A stretch of 64,000 nucleotides of DNA, from contig JBCAMK010000005.1 of NCBI GenBank assembly GCA_038503065.1, forward strand, positions 1,302,001-1,366,000. The letters are read 5' to 3'. This stretch comes from Paragyromitra xinjiangensis (Eukaryota; Ascomycota; Pezizomycetes; Pezizales; Discinaceae). This document shows positions 50,964 through 63,134 of this stretch, piece by piece (the stretch's first letter is position 1; each line of letters opens with the position of its first letter). The notes under the pieces were generated by a model. That model ran no database searches, was not told where the DNA came from, and worked only from the letters and a program-made list of their open reading frames with translations. The position numbers and the translations under genes were made by a program.

Positions 50964-51437
50964 TAGGGCGAGGTATTTACTATGCGGATTCCTATGCTGT
51001 CTCATGGGGGAGGAGGAGGAGGTGGAGGAGGTGGTGGTGGTGAGAGCTGGGGTGAAGCCTTCACGCCTTTTTCTTGTATTCTAGCATTATGGACCGAAGA
51101 GCTATTTAATATGATCACAAAGCAAGCTTTGGCCTGATAGCTACAACCATCGCAGTATTATCCATCATCCCCCTAACAAGCGACGGTCTCCCTTCTGGTG
51201 TGAATATATTTAATTTCTATGATACATACGACTGAATCCGTAGGAATCGGGTCATCAGTTTCCCATTAGGAAAGAAGGCATTCCAGCCATCTTATAGGGC
51301 TTAAGTTGACACCAAACGCAGGTGGAAGTAGTATCTGGGCAGAAACAAGGGTAAGAAACAAATAAAGAAAAGCATACTCTAACTAACGCCAGAACGGGAA
51401 AAATAGCCCTCCCTTATGGCTACGGCATTCCGTTTAC
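50964..51437. other. convergent spacer, SF3A1 and eIF2B-epsilon
   Basis: About 470 bp of untranslated sequence. A GGAGGAGGTGG run at 51008-51045 forms a small purine microsatellite. No gene was seen. Confidence 0.5.
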
Positions 51438-53959
51438 TTAATCATCATCTTCCTCCTCTTCACCATCTTCGTCCCCGTCATCTTCATCTTCTTCTTCTTC
51501 CGAGCTCTCCTCCTCCGCCTCCGCAAGCCATTTCACAAATGCCTCAGTGCTCTTTCTAACTCTCCCCATTCCGCCTACCTCTGCACTACTCTTTTCATCG
51601 GCCCACCAATCATTGATCGCCTCTTCTTCAACCAAGTCCAACTCAAACAATTTCTGTGCAACATTAAGTAGGATACTGCTCCCTTGCTTCCTATCACAGC
51701 ACTCCTTTTGCAAAAGAAGCAGAAAATCAGACTGATCTTCCAGCTCAAATATCGTTCTCTTTATCAATGGCTTCCACCGCGTATATACGGATTCAGCGGC
51801 CTGGGGAACGGTTCTAGAGGACTTGTTAACTAGCTGCTCAATGCGGTTGGTAAGAGCTGTGACGACGGCGCGGCGGACTTGATGCCAGGAGGCGTTACTC
51901 GTCATGCGGAGGCCATTGAGTTCAAGTGAAGCAACTTCGACAGGGTGGTCGCCTTCAACGGCAGCAAACAGAGACTGAGAAGCTTCTTTATGCCATGATT
52001 CTCCTTCATCGTTATCATCAGATTCTGCAGTCGTAACAGAATCCGAACGAATTTGCCGTCCCGCTTTACCCTTTGTGGCTTCATCTTCTGAGTCGTCGCC
52101 ATCAACCGAAAAGGTCGATATCGATGAGTCTGAGATGTTGGCATGATTGAGCTTGAAGACTGTACAATACTTGTTAGCGGAATTCCCGAGTAAATTTATC
52201 GTGCTTGGTCGGTCAAATTTACCTAGGCCATCGTACAGCGCACTTTGAAGTTCCTCCTCATCTTCCGACTCTGAATCTTCGTATTCATATCCCAACCCAC
52301 CAGCCCCAACCAGTTCTTCGTCTGGCTGTTGTTCGTCATCAGAGTCATCTGCATCGCTTGCTTTCTTGTTATAACAGATCCTGCTGTTACCTTTTACAAT
52401 AGTCCCGTCCGCGAGTTTCACGCCATATGAAATCACAGCTCCCGGCTCAACGATGCAGTTCTCTCCCAGCGTAGTACCACTTGCGATTATTGCATTATTG
52501 ATCTTGCAGCCGTCGCCAACCGTCACCGAATCCCAAATATATGAGCGTTCTATCAAGGTATTGTTTCCGATCCTACACTCCCGGCCAATGACGCTTTGGC
52601 CCACAATGCTTTTTTCACCTATGCTTGTGCCAGTGCCCAAAACAGTCATTTTTTCTACGACACTAGACCTAGTCAGGGCCACATCGTCTTCAGTGTAAAT
52701 ATTTCCCCTCTTTAACGAATATGTCTGATCCGTTCCAAGATTACTATCCGGACACAACGGGTATGCCCACCGGCTCATAATATCTCGACTAACGGCATCA
52801 TATGTTTGAAAGCTCCTAACCCTAGCGGCGTAGCTATCAGATATTATGTGAGTATGAATGGTCTTGGAATAAAGATCATAGTCTGTAAGGATACCGTGTA
52901 AAAAGTGGCGGCGTATATGCTGGTAATCAAAATTCTCAGTAAATAAAGCCGGAACATCAGGAGAACAGATATCGACGAAACAATCAATAAGGTCGGTCCG
53001 AATCGTGAGTTCCGAATGTTCTTTGGTGAGGGTTGGAGGTAACTTGACCATGCTTTCTCCACCGGGATGGATCTCTTCGTAGTGAACGCACCGATTCGAG
53101 GCAGATTCAATTACAAAGACCCCAGTCTCGCCTCTAGGCCTACATTTGTAAAATATCTTCTCAGCACACATTTCCTCAGTTATTCAAAGAGTGGGAAAAT
53201 TTAGGAAGAACCGGGTGCTCACTTTGTTCTATGGGAACTACCCGCCTCTCTCAGAACCATAGTCATAATAGCATTCTTATCGATTCTTCTTCGCTTATTA
53301 TGCTCCTCCAAAACATTCTCCAATGGTAAGTTACCAATAAAATCTCCGTGAAGAAGCAAAAAGTCGGTTGTGATGATTTGCTTCTGATCTACCTCACGCA
53401 TTGCGTCGCCAACTGAACTGCTAGATGGCGATATGATAATCTGGCAGGTCTTGAAGGGTGAGGAAGGCAAGTTCCATTTCGAGCCTCTAGACAGAAACAA
53501 ATTCTCGTTAGTTGTTGCGGTGGGTAGAAGAGGGCAAGCATGCTGACCGAATGTATGCCTCTATTTTTTCGGCATGGCTGGACACGAAAATGAAAACATC
53601 TTCAATACCAGCAAGAGCAAGGAACTCAAGAGTATAGTCGATGAGAGGGGTGTTTGCTAGGGGAAACAGACACTACAAGGCAAATAGGAAAGCTTAGCCT
53701 AGACATTAGACGCATCGGAAAAACTATTCGCTAGGGCCCTTACCCGTGGAGTCACGAGTGTGAGTGGGCGGAATTTTTTTTCGTATGCATCAGCAAGTAC
53801 CTGAATATCTTTGAGTCAGACAAAGCTATAGACACCATCCACGAACCAAAGGACTGTTGCACTCACAACAGCCTGGAGAAGCTGCTCCCGTTGCTCTTCG
53901 GTCTGCTTCTTCCCACCAGAGCCGGAGCCAGAAGCCTTCTTGTCTTTGCGGCCGCTCAT
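51438..53959 (-). CDS. GCD6: eIF2B epsilon subunit (translation initiation guanine-nucleotide exchange factor)
   Basis: Catalytic subunit of eIF2B, which reloads eIF2 with GTP. About five or six exons encode roughly 730 aa. MSGRKDKKASGSG starts it. The nucleotidyltransferase-like domain shows VLADAYEKKFRPLTLVTPR, LANTPLIDYTLEFLALAGIEDVFIF, and LLLHGDFIGNLPLENVLEEH. An exon beginning PRGETGVFVIE follows; the Met before it (MCAEKI, 53171) is in an intron. Left-handed beta-helix repeats are seen (SIVGQSVIGRECRIGNNTLIE, GCKINNAIIASGTTLGENCIVEPGAVI). The C-terminal W2/HEAT domain includes NDWWADE. The tail is a long run of Glu and Asp (final 25 residues). The start is the first ATG in a favourable context; a Met 43 codons upstream is possible. 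Confidence 0.92.
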
Positions 53960-55356
53960 GATATTTTTTTTTCGCCTTCGAGGGTTGTTGTGGGAAGTTG
54001 TAGATGAGCCTGGTTGGTGGGGTTTTTTGGTTTGGTGGGGCATGTTGGCGGTTACATCAACGCCGTTTATTGTGGCGCTAAACATCATAAAAAATCACTC
54101 GCAAAACACGCAGCACGCAGCCCTAAAGTGTTGCTAAAGCCCTAATTTCCCTTGGTACTATCTGGGCACGATATTTGAGCCAGTATGGGAGTTCACGACT
54201 CAATAAATCAGATGGTGAGTCGAAGAAGATCGATAGATAAATAAAAGATGGAGCAAGGGTATGGGAACTGATCGAAGAATAAGTTGAAGACCGCTGTTCC
54301 TGTGTTAACTGAGGGGAATATAGGTAAGGGGGAGAAGAGAGAGGATGTAGATGTGAGAGAGAGGGAATGAACAACTACATGTATTAAATACTAGGTGATT
54401 AGCGGATTCGTGACCGACCTCTATAGCACCCCGTGATCAGTTGTTGAACTATATGCAGCCATAAATTGTTACCAGATTTAACGCTTGGTTCTATATCTTA
54501 GCAAGCTTCTTCCACAGGAGCAGCCCCGCAAAACTACAGTACCAAAAAGTGGGGTGGATGTACTACCGTATTTTTAGAAAATGCTGTATTAATTCTGGAG
54601 TGCTGCTGCATTTGCTAATAAATCCCGTAGCACTGCAGAATTAATACAGCATTTTTTAGAATACTGTAAAAATGCTGTACCAATCGCATCCCCCTTTTTG
54701 GCACCGTAACATAATTCATCTTGTTGTATAACCCACCCGTAAGAAAAGCAGGTTTGGGAATGTAAAAATTATTGAGGCATTGTTGTAAACTGTTGTGGTT
54801 TAGCAGCGGTTTTGCGAGATAGAGACTGACAGGTATTTATCTTAAGTGCGTAATAAATATACATGCAGTTTATGTGTATACGTATATAGGGGGTGAGATA
54901 TCACATAGATGTACTAGAACAGTAGGGTTTCTTGTCTCATAGTCTGCTCCAGTTCGCCAATAAGTACATGTAATACAGAAGGGTGGTACAGTAGTGGTAC
55001 TCTAGTCAGACAGATCAACTACATATATAGATAGAAAAAAATGGAATATTATGGATATCCCCAACACGGAAGATATATGTATTCATGTGTTGACGATAAT
55101 ATTTGACTACACGGGCAATGACGATCGTGCGCCACTAAGTATAACACCTCAGCCACGCCAAGACGAAGAGGTGGCCTCTCCCTAAATAGTGGCACAAACC
55201 CTATCCCTGTGCACGTATCAATTGTGGACTCGAAAATTACATCGTGTCCTCAAAACGTCTATCTACCTCATCTCGCTCTTTGCGCCATCTCCACCCTCTT
55301 TCCTTTGCGTCAGCCCTCAATAAAGCTTTTTCAAAAGAAACTTTGTTCTTTTAGTA
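53960..55356. other. divergent promoter region with a MITE
   Basis: 1.4 kb between eIF2B-epsilon (leftward) and SEC62 (rightward). It contains the TA-flanked element at 54537-54706, two TACATGTA octamers (54376, 54965) and A/T-rich sequence. No gene was found. Confidence 0.55.
54537..54706. mobile_element. MITE with long imperfect inverted repeats
   Basis: The left end CAGTACCAAAAAGTGGGG and the reverse complement of the right end CGGTGCCAAAAAGGGGG are near-identical. Inner arms also pair (GCTGTATTAATTCTG against CAGAATTAATACAGC). TA flanks both ends (54535-54536, 54707-54708). At 170 bp it is non-coding and nearly a complete foldback. The TA duplication again suggests a Tc1/mariner-like mobiliser, unrelated in end sequence to the element at 9990. 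Confidence 0.8.
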
Positions 55357-56358
55357 ATGTCGGCTCCCGGACAACCGGTCGCCCAAGCTCCCCCTGTTGC
55401 TTCACCTCAGGCGCTGGCCGTCGCTCAGTTTCTCCGCAGTCAGGATCTCAAGAGTAGGACATGTATCCTACAGGGCCAGCGCAAAGACTTGTTCAAAGGT
55501 ATCATAAACTCAGATTTAATCTTTCATCCTACCTTATTTCACTCAATAGCTAACGTTCGTTCTCAGTCAAGCGTGCTGTCCGAGCCCTCCAAAGCGAAAA
55601 CTATACAAAAGCGTGCAAAAAGAATACTCTCCTTCCTAAAGTAAACGATCACAACGAAGCCCTTCAAGCGTTTTCTCTCCTTCCACGCAACCTCCTCGCC
55701 CTACGTGTTTCTAAGATTGAGCCCGAATCTCACGAAGGCCACTCTCACGGCAAACCAGCGAAGCGTGTTAAGGGTCTATGGACCGTCAAAATTGAGCAGC
55801 ACCAGGAGATGAGGGAAGATCTCTATTACACATGGTTCTATGAACCGCGCACCTGGAAGCAAACCATCATGGGGATCGGCGTCATACTTATTTTGTTGTT
55901 GATCGTCATGTTCCCGCTCTGGCCACCTATGTTGAGATTGGGAGTCTGGTACTTGTCGATGGGCATGCTGGGTCTCATCGGACTGTTCTTCGCTATGAGT
56001 ATTTTTAGGCTGATCCTGTTCGTCATTACAATGTTTGTGGCATCACCCGGAATTTGGTTGTATCCAAACCTATTTGAGGATGTTGGTTTCTTCGATAGCT
56101 TCCGGCCTCTCTGGGCTTGGCATAAGGTGAGAAAAGCTGAACCCAACTTAACATTATTCCAAAAAAATAGGGTACTAACTCTCGTACTCATAGGTCGGAA
56201 AAGAGAAGAAGAAGAAGAGCACTGTATCTTCTGGGGAAAAGCAATCGTCTGAGGCCGCCGCAAATACCGGAAAATCAGCGGCGGCCATCTCCCCAGCTTC
56301 TGCGTCTCAACCTCCCGGAACCGTTGTTCCGCCTAAGCCTACAGTGGAGGATGGTTGA
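55357..56358 (+). CDS. SEC62: ER protein translocation subunit SEC62
   Basis: Sec62 acts with Sec63 and the Sec61 channel in post-translational import into the ER. Three exons (55357-55498, 55567-56126, 56194-56358) give 288 aa. The cytosolic N-domain holds VAQFLRSQDLKSRTCILQGQRKDLFKVKRAVRAL and YTWFYEPRTWKQTIMG. Two transmembrane segments follow (IGVILILLLIVMFPLWP and LIGLFFAMSIFRLILFVITMF) with a conserved GIWLYPNLFEDVGFFDSF motif after them. The C-terminus is Lys/Ser-rich (VGKEKKKKSTVSSGEK). All of these match Sec62. Confidence 0.94.
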
Positions 56359-56930
56359 ACTTGGCAAGTTCGGAGGCTGGTGGGATCAGTGGGATATGTG
56401 GTTTTTTTTTGATGCTACAGAGTAGCATATTGTAAGCAGAGGGATAAATTCCAGGCTAATTATATGCATTATAGTGGGAATTGGATTTTATGTTTGTTTC
56501 CACGTTTGATAGGTTTATTTTTTTGTTTTTAGAGGGGTTTAAAGCCCGATGTTATTCGTTGGTGGGAGGTAAAAAGTGAAATACGATACTAACCGGGAAG
56601 GTTGTGATTATCACCTGTATTGAGAGACGTGTGATTTCTGAAAGTAGCTAATGAGTTCGAAGACTGGGTTTGGGGGCCGTACTGAGCTAATCACTGCTGC
56701 CTGGTGTTTTTTGTCTTCTTCTGTTAAGAGTAGGAAGGGCATGTGACTTCTAAAAGCTGCACTCCTGGAGCTTTGCATCGTAAGATTGCGGGCATAAAGT
56801 TTGAAGCCTCAGCCTATGCACAGCTCTAGACCCTTGCCAAACCACAACCCCAACATTCGCTTGCCCAAAACTGTATCATAGTGCCCCGTGCCCAGAACTC
56901 TAACTCCAATTCTGTCTACCAGCTGCATCA
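56359..56930. other. spacer between SEC62 and NMT1
   Basis: About 570 bp of T-rich then mixed sequence between two genes in the same direction. No gene was seen. Confidence 0.5.
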
Positions 56931-58857
56931 ATGCTCAATAACCATAAAGTATTCGAGCCCGCTGTGTCTCCCGATCTACACGAAACTACTTCCAAATATG
57001 GGGAGGCTAATCGTGGTGACTTTACGACCGAAACTGCTACCCCTCAGAGTACAGAGAACAGTATCGGAGGAAAGAAAGAGTCAAAGGAGAAGAGCAAGCT
57101 AAAGGTTGCCTTCAGTATGGATAATATTTATGAAGGTCCATCCTCTGCCGCAACTGCTGCTACTGATAGTGGAACTGGAGCAGATAGTGAACCCTCGGGC
57201 AATACGATGAACTGGATCCTGGAGAATAGTCACGCATCAGCAACACAGACACAGGGTATGAGGAATGCCAAGGCCAAAGACATACCAAAGAAGATGGAGT
57301 TGGAGGATATTCTAACTGGAATGGCACCAGTAGGGAGATACCAAAAAGATATAGCGAGTTATAAGTTCTGGAATACCCAGCCAGTTGCGAAATTTGGTAT
57401 GAAAAATATACCCAGGGTTTATTTCGCACAATCAACGATAACGAACTGACAGGATCTGCTAAAATCAGATGATGAAGAAGCCCGGAGGCCAGACGGGCCA
57501 ATACGAGAAAAGAACCCAGAGGTGGTCCCCTCTCATGGTGCAGAACTTCTGGATGGGTTTGAATGGGTCACTATGGACCTAGATGATGAGAAACAAGTGA
57601 GAATAGATAGACTATTTATAAAAATCTCAAAGGCTCCCGTCTAACACTTTATAATAGCTGAGCGAGATCTATGAGCTTCTTAGTGCTCATTACGTTGAAG
57701 ACAGCGAGGCCATGTTCCGCTTCAACTATTCTGCGACTTTCTTAAACTGGGCCCTCAAATCTCCCGGCTGGATACCAGAGTGGCACGTTGGTGTCCGTGA
57801 TATCGCCTCTCAAAAACTTGTCGCCTTCATCTCTGGTGTCCCAGTCGACCTTAGGGTTCGGGCCAACATCGTCCGCTGCTCCGAAATCAACTTTCTATGT
57901 ATTCACAAGAAGTTACGGTCAAAAAGATTGGCTCCTGTACTAATCAAGGAGATTACTCGACGTTGCAATGTCGAAAAAGTATGGAATGCTATCTATACTG
58001 CAGGGATCATACTGCCAAAACCAATCAGTACATGTAGATATTATCATCGCAGTTTGGATTGGTTGAAACTATACGAAGTTGGGTTTAATCCGTTACCACT
58101 AAATAGTACAAAAGCAAGGCAGGTTAAAAAATATCATCTCCCAACGAGGACTAATATCAGGGGATTAAGAGAGATAGAGCCAAAGGATTTGAATGCAGTC
58201 CATGATTTGTTGTCGAGGTATTTAGAGAGGTTTGATATGGCGCCGAAATTTGATAAAGAGGAGGTTGAGCATTGGCTACTACACAAAGAAAGTAGTCTTG
58301 GAGGAAGAGTTATTTTTACTTATGTCGTAGAGGTAGGTGGTATTGTCTGTGCTCTCCAGAGTTAACAAGTGCTGACCTGTGAATGACTTTGTAGGATAAC
58401 GGACGCGTAACTGACTTCTTTTCGTTTTATGCACTTGAGTCCACAGTGATCAGAAGTAAGAAGCATGAGCTCGTCCGAGCTGCTTACCTCTTTTACTATG
58501 CCTCTGAGGTCGCCTTTAAGAAGTCTCCAGACATAAAGAAAGAACTGGGGATGCGACTAAACACACTGGTGAACGATGCTCTCATCATCGCTAAGAAGGT
58601 TTCATTTCCGACTCCTTACATCTTTATTATATATTCTTACTCGAGAGTTTCAAAAATAGTTCGGGTTTGACGTCTTCAATGCCCTCACCCTTCTTGACAA
58701 CACGCTGTTCCTTCAAGAACAGAAATTTGGCGCTGGAGATGGGCAGTTGCACTATTATCTATTCAACTGGCGAACAGCATGTATCAAAGGCGGCATCGAT
58801 GAAAGTAATAACATCGATGAAAAAAATGGAAGTGGAATTGGGATTGTCATGTTATAA
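56931..58857 (+). CDS. NMT1: glycylpeptide N-tetradecanoyltransferase (N-myristoyltransferase)
   Basis: This cytosolic enzyme moves myristate from myristoyl-CoA to N-terminal glycine. Five exons (56931-57396, 57469-57596, 57658-58332, 58395-58598, 58660-58857) give 556 aa. After a disordered N-terminus: [103 protein letters not shown] and the C-terminus [10 protein letters not shown] with the catalytic carboxylate. These are NMT signatures. The acceptor at 57468 is chosen because the nearer AG at 57452 would lead into a stop. The N-terminal tail has a lysine-rich patch (KKESKEKSK), as in other NMTs. Confidence 0.94.
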
Positions 58858-59501
58858 TTTGTCCCATTCTTGTGGGGCAGGCAAGGTCGGCTAGTAGCTG
58901 TGTCTCGAAATTGTCGTCCGTTTCGCACCGTCCTTCCTTTAAAACCTCTCGAGTATAGGAACCTAGGGGAAGGTGTTGGGTGTGTGCGTTTGTTCCAGAT
59001 TGAGCATCACTGGTTTGGTAAGCGACTACTATAGATATTGCAGATTACCTTCTGCGACAAGATTATTTTGCGTGAACAAAATATCTTCGTTGTGCATTTT
59101 CTTGGGTTGGGAGTAGAAAAATTGGGGTAACCCAAGCCAATAAGGCATTAGAAACCAAACCTCCAAGTACATGTAGACAGGGGTTTACATACCTTAGCTT
59201 TTCGTTAAATCAATTCATCGTATATCACTCGATTTCGTTTCGACGCTCATGTTGAGTCTAGGGGATGGCCTGGAGATGTCTAATTAGTATATTGTAGAAC
59301 ACCACGCAGATAACGCCCACCAACTGTACATGTAGTTTACGTCCATTTACCCCCAATCACTTGCCATTAAAGCAATAATTTAAGGGTTAGGGTTTGGACG
59401 AATTCCACTTTAGCGTGCTCTAAAGCCCCCACACCTCAACGCGTCTCCCCACCCAACGCGTCCTGCTGGTAACGACAGCCCTCACCCTATTTTGCGACGT
59501 C
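58858..59501. other. spacer before the ZGRF1-type gene
   Basis: About 640 bp with two TACATGTA octamers (59168, 59327). No gene was seen. Confidence 0.5.
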
Positions 59502-61659
59502 ATGAGCGAGCAGCCAAATTTATCGCAGACCGCCCCGATAGACGAATATCGTGTTCTCTGGACAACTGTAGGCAAATACTACTTCTCCCAAGTGTCTCCG
59601 TAGCGATCACCGTTCCGTTATATAGCGCTATCGCTGACTGAGCGTGGTGGCGGCAACAGCAAAAAAAGCAGAAACTCAAGAAATGGCACGATGGTTCGTT
59701 AGACTTTCTTCGAAGGAATTATGTCATCAGTGTGTGAGACTGATCTGCTATCTATACGAATAGGATTCCTTCGGTTCCACAAGTTCAACAAACGGATGTT
59801 GGTGTACGATGACGCAAGACACCTGGTGGTGAGTATCTTTGCACGGACCATTATCTATAGAATTACCATGTTGATTTCCTCCGCAGGCAGACATGTACCT
59901 CCGAGGCCGGGATGCTATCGAGGAAGGAGATGACCTAGAATTTGAACACCATCTTGTGACTATAGAAGACTTTAAGGAAACCGTGGTCCAGGACCTAACA
60001 CCTTTGTTCTCGCCAGCGCTGCAGCGGAAAAAGGTGTGTTCATATCTGGGAATTCTGAGCTCACCACTAACAGAATCATTGAAATTCTAGCAAATTCAAG
60101 CAGGCAATGCTCTTCTCAACTCTCCCACACCAAACCAGGCAAACCGTCATGGGCCTTGGGGGCCTAGCCGACATGCCACGCTGACCCCACAACCTCCCCA
60201 GCAGCGACGGCCCCAGACACCTCAAACGCCTATACAACGGAGACCCATAGGTGCTCCGGGTCTAACACTGCAACAAGCTGCACGGCAAGCTATTAACTAT
60301 CAAACTCTACCCCAGGATAGGTTTTCGAGATCAGTTCAACGGTCGCCTCCTGACATCCCCGTTGGTATTTCTCCAAATGCAGATCTACCACAGGGACTGA
60401 ATCCAGCGCTGAGATCAAACCGACCGCGCACATCGCACTCCCTACCAAACCCGAAATCACCGCAAAGGCCCGGTCTGCTAACCAACCCAGTGCAACTACC
60501 AAGAAAACCTCGACAAAATCCACCGCCTAAAAATCAATCTGCTATACAACTTCCAGCCCATGCTCTTGATGGTCCACTTAGTCCAAGCAGACGGCTAAAC
60601 CCGCCACTTACACCTCTTCAAAAGCCGTGGCTGTCTTCTCCTAAGTCCAATGGTACCGCCTCATGCGCTTCGTCTCGAGCAAAGCCACAACCCCCAACTA
60701 CCGCCACCCCCGATCTAGAGGCTAACTCTGACCTGATTCGGCTTTCACCTGATCCTGCTTCATCTCGAAGACTGCGCCCGCCCGCCGGGCCCAAAAATGT
60801 TGCCTCGCGTCCCGTTCAATCTCGTGTGAACAAGCGCACCCTCGATGTCGCTTTCGACGAAGATAATGACTGTGAACTATCTGGACCCCCGCCTAATTTC
60901 CAAGTATTTGCTTCACCTTCGGAGCCAGCTCCAGTCTCCCGGCAAAATAGTATTTCTTCTGATTCTGGACCGTCCCACGCAAGTAAGCGGCCATCATGTG
61001 AGGCTCGGCCGTTCAAACCACCAACTAAACGAAAACCTAATGGTACCCCCATTGTGGTTCAGCCCGAAATTCTTGAGACGGTTGCAGCCTCTATTAACAA
61101 AAATGACGGCCCTATTCCAGAGTCGGGAGAGGGCGGTGAGAAAGAACCTACATCCGAGCCACTGGTAAATGCAGGGACCCTACGTTTGGATAATGGCCCA
61201 ACTCGAAAGAGAAACAAACTACTCTGCCAAAGGCCGTTAAGTCACCCAACAGCGGCACTAAAGGCACGACCAACACCGAACACTACATCACTAGCGAACA
61301 ATGCAACCAAAAAGTCTAAAACGAAATTGATCTCGAAAGCCCCATCGCTGACGGCTGCGGAAGATGTAGTGGTGGTTGATAGTGGTAGCCCCGGTGATAA
61401 ACCGAAGATCTTAACAGTAAACCACCGAAAACCCAGCCATACATCTCGGGGTTCAGAAGCAGATCGTAAACCCGCAGAAGGCCGGGGGAACAACCGGGAA
61501 AAAGGGAAAGTAGTCAATCCGGACCCAAAGGAAGACTATCGGATCCACGAAGAAGAACATTCTCTTCAATACCAAAAGGATAATGATGTTGGTCCTTGGA
61601 GCTCGGAGGCATTTGACCTGTTCGATTGGAGACCTCCGAATATGGAGGGGAGGAAATGA
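59502..61659 (+). CDS. ZGRF1/Mte1-type DNA repair protein (DUF2439 domain)
   Basis: Five exons (59502-59567, 59660-59693, 59764-59828, 59887-60033, 60091-61659) give 626 aa. The N-terminal domain reads EYRVLWTT, KKWHDGFLRFHKFNKRMLVYDD, VADMYLRGRDAIEEGDDLEFEHHLVTIEDF, and matches the domain of budding yeast Mte1, fission yeast Dbl2 and animal ZGRF1. Those proteins bind branched DNA and assist helicases such as Mph1/Fml1. The long middle is disordered and Pro/Ser-rich. A C-terminal block GPWSSEAFDLFDWRPP is a conserved short motif in this group, probably a partner-binding site. There is no helicase domain, so it resembles the fungal, not the animal, form. The small second and third exons are set by frame. 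Confidence 0.82.
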
Positions 61660-62285
61660 TCTTGTTTTGTTTTATGGTATATGTATACATGTATTTTGTT
61701 GGTTGGCGTTTGGCTAAAGAGGGTTGGCTTAGATGGGTGGTACTCCGCCTCGTGACTACATGTAGGTGTATGTTTATACAGTTTGCAGTCATAAGAATCT
61801 ATTGATATTGTGATGCTGCATTTTAATATGGAATGTTGAGGTTGAACAAGTGATTACTAATGATTACAACCTCTTAATCTAGAGCTCTCGGTGCCGGGCC
61901 ACTGGGAGGTTGGGCCTTATATACTGTTACGGTTACAAAGTATCTTGGCTATCAATGTCTTGGATGTCAATTTTAAGTTCCACCAATTAAAAAAGCCAAT
62001 AGATGGGCTGAATAAATTAAATTTTCTGTTGAGGGCTGTGAGATTGGAGGGTCTCGATGTTGATGGTAAGATAATGGTCGTTGGTAGGGACTCTCACGTG
62101 ACTTTTCGTTACATTGCCTCTCACTCGGCTGCCAAGCAACGTTGTTGCTGCGAATTCCTCGTACCGTGCATCTCTAAGACTCTAACGCCCGCGATACTGA
62201 CGCCTCGACAACCCCCACCCCGCGCTCGTACCAATTACTTCTCCGAGCCTCACCACCATCACTACTCCACTCTCAAATCCAAAAA
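61660..62285. other. spacer upstream of the complex I subunit gene
   Basis: About 625 bp with two TACATGTA octamers (61686, 61757). A rightward ORF at 61891-62301 has no recognisable content and its end overlaps the next gene start in another frame. Confidence 0.45.
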
Positions 62286-62635
62286 ATGTCCAAAGTCCTA
62301 GGTTGGGCTGCATTCGGTATTCCTCTCCCACTACCCCACCAGTAATTCGCCATGTTCACCACGTATCCCTCGACGCAGTAACTGACTGACATACCACAGG
62401 CATGGCTGTCCGCTGGTGGCAGCTCGGAATTGAAATGCGCCCTTTCTTCGGCCGTGAAACGCTCTGGCAATATCCCCTCTATGCGGCGGTCACCGGCTCA
62501 TTCGGATATTGGCTCATGGGTGTGGAGGAGCGACAGACGAATTATCTCGCCCAGCGTCGTGAAGCACTGCTCGAGAAGCGGAGACGACACGCTATAGCTG
62601 ATGGGGCTGATGGGGTACCGACGGCAGTGGTCTAG
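62286..62635 (+). CDS. probable complex I accessory subunit (fungal 14 kDa type)
   Basis: Two exons (62286-62316, 62400-62635) give 88 aa. The protein starts MSKVLGWAAFGMAVRWWQLGIEMRPFFGRETLWQYPLYAAV and has one hydrophobic span near 40-57 (WQYPLYAAVTGSFGYWLMG), then a charged helix QRREALLEKRRRHA. I recall this pattern from fungal proteins annotated as a 14 kDa NADH-ubiquinone oxidoreductase subunit; the assignment is from memory and would need a search. The reading frame joins exactly at a split glycine codon. Small size and one membrane span fit an inner-membrane accessory subunit. Confidence 0.65.
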
Positions 62636-63134
62636 TTTAGAGTAGATATCAGGCATATCGATACGAAAACAGGATGGGGAGGGAGTAAGAGGGAAGATGG
62701 GAGGCATTGTACAGTTTTTTTTTTCTGTCGTAAGGTGGGACAGGCCTTGGAGGACCGAAATACACAATAAATATCAACTGCAGCTGATTTGGGTTTTGTC
62801 GAGCATCCCTGATATTGTTCTGTATTCAGTGCTACATTATGCGATATTTATCAGGGGGGACGGAACTAACGGGCAGGAGTTTTATTTTTGGTGTTTATTT
62901 GGCATAGGGGAGCAAGTAAATCCTATAGGTTTGCATGAATTTCACGACAAGGTGCAGTGTCGTATGCATGGATGAACCGGCAGTTCTACGGCAGTAGTAT
63001 GTTTACGACGTTATGTTCTTCAATAAGTTCCAAATTCATGCTGTTCTACAATACGTACAATTTGCTCTGGGTATAAAGCCGTCCAACAAGCCAGTCAACA
63101 AATCTGTCCCCCCCTTTAGCTAGTAACACTTTCT
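62636..63134. other. convergent spacer
   Basis: About 500 bp between two converging genes. No gene was seen. Confidence 0.5.

Noticed and set aside
53140..53171. Met start (MCAEKI) of the long eIF2B-epsilon reading frame
   Set aside because: The exon starts later at PRGETG after a clear acceptor; this Met lies in an intron, and the true start is upstream at 53959.
61891..62301. Rightward 136 aa ORF before the complex I subunit gene
   Set aside because: No recognisable domain and its end overlaps the next gene's first exon in another frame.
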